A stretch of 56,367 nt of DNA from contig CACZNH010000014.1 in assembly GCA_902782465.1 (NCBI GenBank), positions 1-56,367 on the forward strand, read 5' to 3'. The position numbers and the translations under genes are program-made. The notes below the pieces were generated by a model. That model did no database searches, was not told the DNA's origin, and saw only the letters and a list, made by a program, of their open reading frames with translations. Below are positions 51,640-56,367 of this stretch, piece after piece (position 1 is the stretch's first letter; each line of letters starts with the position of its first letter). This DNA comes from an uncultured Bacteroidales bacterium (GTDB lineage Bacteria > Bacteroidota > Bacteroidia > Bacteroidales > Muribaculaceae).

Positions 51640-52179
51640 ATGAAGAAATTTTTCTATACCGTCATCATGGCTGTCGTGGCAATCACGATGCTGGAGTCTT
51701 GTCTGGGCAAGGGCCTCTTTGACGAGTACAAGGACTGGCGAGAGAACAACGAGGAGTATTTCGAGAAACAGGCAAATTCGGGACAATACACCATGCTTAT
51801 TGCCCCCTGGGACCCCTCGGCACGCACGCTCATCCGCTGGCACAACGACACCATGCTGACCAAGAATAATCTCAAGCCGCTGATAACTTCTACCGTTGAC
51901 GTGAAGTACCAGCTGAAACTGTATGACGGAACTGTCGTGGATTCGTCCTATGACAACGTGACCCCCGGTGACAGCATCTTCCGCACCGTCGTCAACCAGG
52001 TGGTAGAGGGATGGATGATGGCCCTCACCCGAATGCATGTGGGCGACAGCTGCACGGTCATTATCCCTTACCAGCAGGGTTACGGTTCTGCCGAGATGTC
52101 CGAAACGCTCAAGCCTTACAGCACGCTCATCTTTGACATGAAGCTGGTGGACATCTACAAGTACAAAGCCAAGGAGTAA
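51640..52179 (+). CDS. FKBP-type peptidyl-prolyl isomerase, lipoprotein
   Basis: A signal sequence ends in the lipobox MLESC (Cys about residue 22), so it is probably anchored in the envelope. The FKBP core follows: YQLKLYDGTVVDSSYDN, VVEGWMMALTRMHVGDSCTVIIPYQQGYGS and LIFDMKLVDI. It is a prolyl isomerase or chaperone for exported proteins. 179 residues. It ends before a terminator shared with the convergent gene. Confidence 0.87.
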   Translation: MKKFFYTVIMAVVAITMLESCLGKGLFDEYKDWRENNEEYFEKQANSGQYTMLIAPWDPSARTLIRWHNDTMLTKNNLKPLITSTVDVKYQLKLYDGTVVDSSYDNVTPGDSIFRTVVNQVVEGWMMALTRMHVGDSCTVIIPYQQGYGSAEMSETLKPYSTLIFDMKLVDIYKYKAKE

Positions 52180-52228
52180 CCCGTTTTTCAAGCGGTAAAT
52201 GAAATTCAAGGCTCCGCCTTGTAAATAA

Positions 52229-52266
52229 ACAATCCCCTCGAGGCACGACCTCAAGGGGATTGTTGT
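52229..52266. terminator. Bidirectional terminator
   Basis: ACAATCCCCT and AGGGGATTGT pair, with an inner GAGG/CCTC stem, followed by TGTTGTT on the plus strand. It separates the convergent FKBP and AAA-CYTH genes. A small CAAGGC-TCC-GCCTTG hairpin lies just upstream at 52207. Confidence 0.8.
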
Positions 52267-52301
52267 TATTGTAGTTGCTAGTAAGGACTATTGTCAAGCG
52301 G

Positions 52302-53399
52302 TTATCTCAGCGACAGCTGGTAGTTGTAGTACTTCTCATTGCCGGTGATGTCCTCAACCACCTTGATGAACGGTGGCATTTCCACCTCGTCACCTTCCTT
52401 GATGCCTTCCAACTCCAGAATCTGCATGCCAAGCTTGGGCTCGATATAGGTGTCCAACTCGAAATAGCGGTTTTTCCACACGAAGCACTTGCGCATCTTG
52501 CTGATGGGCTTGCGGTTCTGGTCTGCCATCTGCAGCAAGTCGACATACTGCTGTGCCGTGATGCGGCGCTCGGTCTCGATTTGCTTGTCGCTGCTCACGG
52601 TCTTCTTGATGGTCTGGAAATAGACATAGCTGCCCTGCCAGCCACGTTTGCGCACACGCATCTCGGTGCCAGGTTCGCTCAGCAGGTAGGTCTGGGTAAT
52701 CTCGCTTTCGGTGTAGTCGGGAATCTCGCCTGTGACCTTGACAAGATATTTGCGTTCCTGCTCGATGGGGCAGGGGACACCCAGCACGGTCGAAATCTCG
52801 TTCAGCACCTGGCGCAGCTTGTCGTCAAAGTCTGTCTGGTTGCCGATGACGCGCAGATGGGGGTGGCCGGTCCATGCGCTCAGCACCTTGCGGTCCAGCT
52901 CACGTGCCAGTTCCACATCCTCGCTGCGGAACTTATTGTTCTCGTTGGTATAAAACTGCTCGGCACCGGCGGCGGCAGTCACCATGTGCAGGATGGCCTC
53001 GTAGCGGGCATCACGCAGTTTCACCGTGTTGGTGCCCATCTCCTCGGTCAGCGCTTCCCACAACTCGGGTGAGACGTATGCGCTGATGTCCATTGTGCCG
53101 CGGTCGCACACGATGAGCACGGGCTTGCTGCACTGGGCAGCCATCTTGGCAAAGTGGTCTTCCAGCGCCAGCTGGATGTTGAGCGTCGATTTCTCGGCCT
53201 CAAAGAAGAGGGCCTTGTTATGGGTCAGATAATTGATGCCGGCGCTGCTGAACATGGTGGGCACCTCGGGGATGGCAAACACCTGGAATCCCAGGCCGCT
53301 GAAGTGCTCGATAATTCTTGCCATCGCGGTGGTCTTGCCCGCGCAAGGTCCGCCGGTCAATACAATCTTAGTGATTTTATTCGTGATGTTATCAGTCAT
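52302..53399 (-). CDS. NadR/Ttd14-type AAA P-loop domain fused to a CYTH domain
   Basis: The N-terminal half holds a P-loop, IVLTGGPCAGKTTAMARI (Walker A), and LIVCDRGTMDISAY in the Walker B region, as in the NadR/Ttd14 nucleoside-kinase-like group. The C-terminal half (from about residue 195) is a CYTH domain, starting EQERKYLV (the ExExK signature) with later TEMRVRKRG and ETERRIT. CYTH domains hydrolyse or bind triphosphates. The same pairing occurs in eukaryotic Ttd14. Substrate unknown; possibly a triphosphate- or phospholipid-sensing enzyme. Confidence 0.75.
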   Translation of the reverse strand: MTDNITNKITKIVLTGGPCAGKTTAMARIIEHFSGLGFQVFAIPEVPTMFSSAGINYLTHNKALFFEAEKSTLNIQLALEDHFAKMAAQCSKPVLIVCDRGTMDISAYVSPELWEALTEEMGTNTVKLRDARYEAILHMVTAAAGAEQFYTNENNKFRSEDVELARELDRKVLSAWTGHPHLRVIGNQTDFDDKLRQVLNEISTVLGVPCPIEQERKYLVKVTGEIPDYTESEITQTYLLSEPGTEMRVRKRGWQGSYVYFQTIKKTVSSDKQIETERRITAQQYVDLLQMADQNRKPISKMRKCFVWKNRYFELDTYIEPKLGMQILELEGIKEGDEVEMPPFIKVVEDITGNEKYYNYQLSLR

Positions 53400-53440
53400 T
53401 TTCTTGTTAATGATAAACTACGGTTTTCAAAAAAGAAGGC

Positions 53441-53471
53441 CAAATTTACACACATTCTTCCACCCCCACAA
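53441..53471 (-). promoter_or_regulatory. Promoter of the AAA-CYTH gene
   Basis: On the minus strand, TTG (53471-53469), 20 bases, then TAAATTTG (53448-53441). It is 42 bases before the start codon. Confidence 0.65.
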
Positions 53472-53559
53472 CCTTTTCACCCATAAAAGTTGTGAAAACT
53501 GCGGTCGTTTTGTCGTCAGTGATGTTGTGGCATTGTGGGCTGTCAGTCCGCATCTCGGG

Positions 53560-54201
53560 TTATCCCAGCCTGCGCTTGACGAAGTCGGCAATCAGTTGGG
53601 CAGTGCCCTCGATGCCCAGCAGGCTCGAGTCAATGCACAGGTCGTAGCTGTCGGCGTGGCCCCACAGTTTGTCGGTGTAGAAGTTGTAGTACTCGGCGCG
53701 CAGTTTGTTGGCTTTGTCGCTGCGTTTTTCGGCAGCCTCGCGCGTGTCGCAGTCGCCGCGTTCCATGATGCGTTTCACGCGGTCCTCAATCGGGGCGTGC
53801 AGGAACACGCTGACTACCGGGCAGTGGTCGCGCAACACATAGTCGGCAGTGCGGCCCACGATGACGCACGACTTGCGGTCCACCAGGTCTTTCATTACCT
53901 GGCACTGGGCCTTGTAGAGGTTGTCGTCGCTCATCGTCACATCGCCCACAAACGACGAGCCCGCCATGGCCAGATTCAGCGGCCACAGGCTGGGGAAGAA
54001 CTTGGGCGTACGCTCGTCGGCGGCCTCAAACAGCTCGGGCAGGATGCCGCTCGCCTTGGAGGCTTCCAGCAGCAGCTGCTTGTCGAAGTAATCAATGTCC
54101 AGCAACTGGGCCACACGTTGGCCCACTTCGCGGCCACCGCTGCCAAACTGGCGCCCGATGGCTATCACATAATTCTTGTTGGTTTTAAGGTCCTCGTTCA
54201 T
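53560..54201 (-). CDS. Cytidylate kinase-like family protein
   Basis: 213 residues with the P-loop AIGRQFGSGGREVGQRVAQLL and IVGRTADYVLRDHCPVVSVFLHAP, as in the cytidylate_kinase2 family. It probably phosphorylates a nucleotide or related small molecule. It is distinct from the housekeeping Cmk by its RQFGSGG loop. It lies 24 bases downstream of the hypothetical secreted gene on the same strand. Confidence 0.8.
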   Translation of the reverse strand: MNEDLKTNKNYVIAIGRQFGSGGREVGQRVAQLLDIDYFDKQLLLEASKASGILPELFEAADERTPKFFPSLWPLNLAMAGSSFVGDVTMSDDNLYKAQCQVMKDLVDRKSCVIVGRTADYVLRDHCPVVSVFLHAPIEDRVKRIMERGDCDTREAAEKRSDKANKLRAEYYNFYTDKLWGHADSYDLCIDSSLLGIEGTAQLIADFVKRRLG

Positions 54202-54225
54202 AGCTATAATTGGGATGATTGGTTC

Positions 54226-54819
54226 TTATTGTTTGTTGGGTCCATCATTGTCGTAGTTCTCGTTGATAGACACCGTGAGCAAGCGTAGCCCATTGTCGGG
54301 AGACCACCGCCCGATGACGTTGGTGGGATAGAGCGGGGTCCTGAATTCCACCAGCTCAAACTCCTGCACAAACTTTACCTTGCCCTGGCGCTTGAATGTG
54401 CGTTCCAGCACTTGCATATTGTCCTTGCTCGTGAGCAAGACAAAGTTGTAGCGCTTATGCTCAAACGTGCCGTAATACATCGTCTGGTTTTGGTGGCCGC
54501 GAGTCACGATATCGTCGTTGCGGGCAGCGATGGCAATCTCACCTTCTTCCTTGGGCTCCAGTAGCAGCACAAAGGTGCGGTTCAGGTAGTCTTCTTGGGC
54601 GATGGTGTCCATCACTTGAGTGATGGCATCAATGAAGCTTGCGTCTGCCTTTTTGGCGAATGTCAGCCGCTTCATTTCCACCGTGATGGTTTTCTCCGGT
54701 AGCATGTTGCGCTGGCCTGTTGTGAACTGGCGGGTGACGATAACCTCGTCATCCTTGGCATACAGGCTACAGGCGACCGACATCGCCACTATCAGTGTGA
54801 CCAACAATCTTTTCATCAT
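54226..54819 (-). CDS. Hypothetical secreted protein
   Basis: I do not recognise this ~197-residue protein. A signal peptide (LLVTLIVAMSVACSLYA) is followed by a mixed alpha/beta region without clear motifs. Segments include NRTFVLLLEPKEEGEIAIAAR and HKRYNFVLLTSKDNMQVLERTF. The start is taken at the ATG pair at 54819/54816, close behind the predicted transcription start, so the leader is very short. Confidence 0.6.
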   Translation of the reverse strand: MMKRLLVTLIVAMSVACSLYAKDDEVIVTRQFTTGQRNMLPEKTITVEMKRLTFAKKADASFIDAITQVMDTIAQEDYLNRTFVLLLEPKEEGEIAIAARNDDIVTRGHQNQTMYYGTFEHKRYNFVLLTSKDNMQVLERTFKRQGKVKFVQEFELVEFRTPLYPTNVIGRWSPDNGLRLLTVSINENYDNDGPNKQ

Positions 54820-54833
54820 AATCAATCAGTCTG

Positions 54834-54862
54834 CTAAATTACACAATTTTTTAGACAATCAA
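54834..54862 (-). promoter_or_regulatory. Possible promoter of the hypothetical/cytidylate-kinase-like pair
   Basis: On the minus strand, TTG (54862-54860), 18 bases, then TAATTTAG (54841-54834), one base off consensus. Confidence 0.45.
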
Positions 54863-54949
54863 CTCTTGAGAGGGTTTAATTTTTCCAAAAAACGACGACA
54901 GGTGTTTTTTATTATATAATATGTGTCTAGAAAATCTCACGACAAATGG

Positions 54950-54979
54950 TTGAGAACTGAAATCTTTGTATTACCTTTG
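54950..54979 (+). promoter_or_regulatory. Promoter of the DUF1460 gene
   Basis: TTG at 54950-54952, 19 bases, then TACCTTTG at 54972-54979, 24 bases before the start codon. Confidence 0.75.
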
Positions 54980-55002
54980 TCATCAATCATCATGACAGAG
55001 CT

Positions 55003-55887
55003 ATGAAACAGTTTATTTTACTCATCGCATTGCTGATGCTCGCCTGCACCCCGCGACAGGCATCGCAGCATCAGGCACAGGCCGCGACCATGGCGCAGAT
55101 GCGCTTTCACTGCGATGGCGACACCACGCTCATCAACGACCTGTTGAGGCAGGGTTATGAAAGCGGTATCAAGGACGCTAACGGCCTCGTCGAGTTCTAT
55201 GCCCGCAAGTTCCTGGGCACCCCCTACGTCGCCCACACGCTGGAAGCCGACCAGGAAGTGCTCACCATCAACGTCCACGAGCTCGACTGCCTCACCTTTA
55301 TCGAGACCCTCTATGCCCTCACGCGTGCGACACTTGCAGGGCGCTACTCCTGGCGCGACTATGCCGCCAACATCGAGAACGTCCGTTACCGTGGCGGCAC
55401 GATGGGCGACTATTCAAGCCGCATTCATTATATCAGCGAGTGGATAATCGATAACCATGTCCGTGGCAATCTTGTGGAAGTCACCCCCGACCTGCCGCAT
55501 GCCGACTACATGGTCAAGAACATCGACTATATGTCCCGCAATCCGCAGCAATACCAGCAGCTCAAGAACGACAGCGCCATGGTGGAGAAGATTAAGAGGC
55601 ACGAGCTGCGCAACCACCGCTTCCCTTACCTCAAGCGCTCATGGCTCAACGACAAGGCGGTGAAGGCCGCGTTGCGTTCAGGCGATTTCGTCACCCTCGT
55701 TACCAAGGCCGAGGGATTGGATGTCTCCCACAACGGCATCATCGTTGTCGACGAGAAGGGCGACCCCTATCTGCTCGACGCCTCCATGTCGGGTGGCAAG
55801 GTTATGCTCCAGTCCAAACCCCTCTTCAAGTATCTTGAGCGTTCCAAGTCCAATATCGGCATCCGTGTTTTCCGCATGATGCAATAG
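55003..55887 (+). CDS. DUF1460 protein, NlpC/P60-like amidase lipoprotein
   Basis: The lipobox LLMLAC places it as a lipoprotein. The DUF1460 pattern is clear: KFLGTPYVAHTLE, the probable catalytic Cys in HELDCLTFIETLYAL, and the His in DVSHNGIIV. DSGDFV-like and YLLDASMSGGKVML blocks follow. Characterised relatives are N-acetylmuramoyl-L-alanine amidases that cut muropeptides. 294 residues is normal. It is outside the salvage cluster, but a functional link is plausible. Confidence 0.82.
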   Translation: MKQFILLIALLMLACTPRQASQHQAQAATMAQMRFHCDGDTTLINDLLRQGYESGIKDANGLVEFYARKFLGTPYVAHTLEADQEVLTINVHELDCLTFIETLYALTRATLAGRYSWRDYAANIENVRYRGGTMGDYSSRIHYISEWIIDNHVRGNLVEVTPDLPHADYMVKNIDYMSRNPQQYQQLKNDSAMVEKIKRHELRNHRFPYLKRSWLNDKAVKAALRSGDFVTLVTKAEGLDVSHNGIIVVDEKGDPYLLDASMSGGKVMLQSKPLFKYLERSKSNIGIRVFRMMQ

Positions 55888-55961
55888 CCGTTTGCCTGTT
55901 ATTTATGCTACCCAATCCCTGTCTATAAAAAAAACAGCAAAATTTTTCAAAAAATTTTTCT

Positions 55962-56002
55962 AACTTCAACCGCTTGTTTATCAAGTGGTTGAAGTTGTTT
56001 TT
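55962..56002 (+). terminator. Rho-independent terminator after the DUF1460 gene
   Basis: AACTTCAACCGCTTG pairs with CAAGTGGTTGAAGTT (one mismatch) and is followed by GTTTTTTG. Confidence 0.85.
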
Positions 56003-56046
56003 TGCGACATTGTTAATAACTTGAATGAAAAAAAGTTGCTAAAAAA

Positions 56047-56077
56047 TTTGCCAGTTTCAAAAATGGCAGTACCTTTG
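56047..56077 (+). promoter_or_regulatory. rRNA operon promoter
   Basis: TTTG at 56047-56050, 19 bases, TACCTTTG at 56070-56077: an exact consensus promoter, with AT-rich sequence upstream. It precedes a ~250-base leader with no protein gene. Confidence 0.85.
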
Positions 56078-56111
56078 CACCGCTTTTCGCCACAGGTGTG
56101 GCGCTAAACGA

Positions 56112-56124
56112 TAGCTCTTTGACA
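56112..56124 (+). promoter_or_regulatory. boxA-like antitermination signal in the rRNA leader
   Basis: TAGCTCTTTGACA resembles the boxA core TGCTCTTTAACA and lies about 35 bases after the -7 box, as expected for rRNA antitermination. The remaining leader to 56325 holds no other feature I can name. Confidence 0.6.
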
Positions 56125-56325
56125 TGTTTGCAGCAACGAGTAGTACAAGAGAACAAGGGACAATGTAACAGTTGTTCCCGTCGATTCCAAGTCATCTAAG
56201 ACGATGTACAACAGGCAGTAAGATACGAGATTCACCCTGATACAAGAGGCCAGAGGTCAACATTGGAAATTCGGTCGAGTGTTGCGTTTTCATTTAATCT
56301 TGCAAAAGATAAAGTACAAAATACA

Positions 56326-56367
56326 ACAACGAAGAGTTTGATCCTGGCTCAGGATGAACGCTAGCGA
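56326..56367 (+). rRNA. 16S ribosomal RNA, 5' end (partial, cut by the window)
   Basis: GAAGAGTTTGATCCTGGCTC is the universal 16S 5' primer site and is followed by AGGATGAACGCTAGCGA. The exact mature 5' end is not determined; a few bases before GAAGAG are assumed. Confidence 0.93.

Overview
The window looks like a chromosomal segment of an anaerobic gut-type Bacteroidales bacterium. The support is: sigma-ABfr-style promoters (TTTG or TTG, 18-20 bases, TAnnTTTG) in front of several genes; almost no Shine-Dalgarno sequences; and a set of families typical of the order (DUF4922, DUF5106, DUF1460, NamZ/MurT/MurK/MurQ, a dockerin-tailed secreted protein). The last ~42 bases are the 5' end of a 16S rRNA gene. 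Its GCTAGCGA start fits Muribaculaceae-like 16S from memory, but this is too short to place a genus.

Layout. 1-1.9 kb: rpsA, broken in this sequence by an out-of-frame internal deletion. 2.0-6.25 kb: a three-gene electron-bifurcating-type [FeFe] hydrogenase in the order hydB-hydA-hydC. 6.5-7.4 kb: a MurK-like BadF-family kinase with an altered phosphate-binding motif. 7.7-22.1 kb: a peptidoglycan/amino-sugar salvage cluster with a strong promoter: amidase, two-part glycosyltransferase, HIT-like DUF4922 protein, SpoIID-domain protein, MurT/AmpG-like permease, NamZ exo-muramidase, NagX-like acetyltransferase, MurK kinase, MurQ etherase and an SGNH esterase, then a membrane acyltransferase and a terminator at 23.25 kb.

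23.3-45.6 kb: a surface-polysaccharide locus with its own promoter and a strongly structured 5' leader. It has three biosynthetic modules. (i) 23.5-31.8 kb: two DegT-type PLP proteins, two ATP-grasp ligases, an opine-dehydrogenase-like protein, a single-chain cobalamin-dependent glutamate-mutase-like protein and a metallo-beta-lactamase-fold hydrolase. (ii) 36.9-40.3 kb: a CDP-6-deoxyhexose route (RfbF, RfbG, epimerase, reductase). (iii) 40.3-43.4 kb: a DUF115/GT42-like transferase, a DRE-TIM aldolase fused to a second GT42-like domain, and a KdsB-like CMP transferase, which together suggest an undescribed CMP-ulosonic-acid pathway. A flippase, glycosyltransferases and membrane acyltransferases fill the rest. 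No Wzy polymerase, initiating phosphoglycosyltransferase or UpxY/UpxZ regulator was recognised.

45.7-56.4 kb: housekeeping and envelope genes (dockerin protein, DUF5106, DoxX, mnmA, glyS, FKBP, an AAA-CYTH fusion, a cytidylate-kinase-like protein, DUF1460), ending in the rRNA promoter, boxA and 16S start.

Base composition is uneven: most of the chromosome is GC-rich at third codon positions, while about 26.95-31.16, 35.0-36.8 and 40.2-45.6 kb are clearly AT-rich, consistent with acquired cassettes. The intergenic spaces hold four families of short-word or hairpin repeats (7-bp-period runs, two 9-bp-period inverted families, and hairpin-capped AT-rich elements). One inverted pair brackets a GxxExxY gene that carries an in-frame stop.
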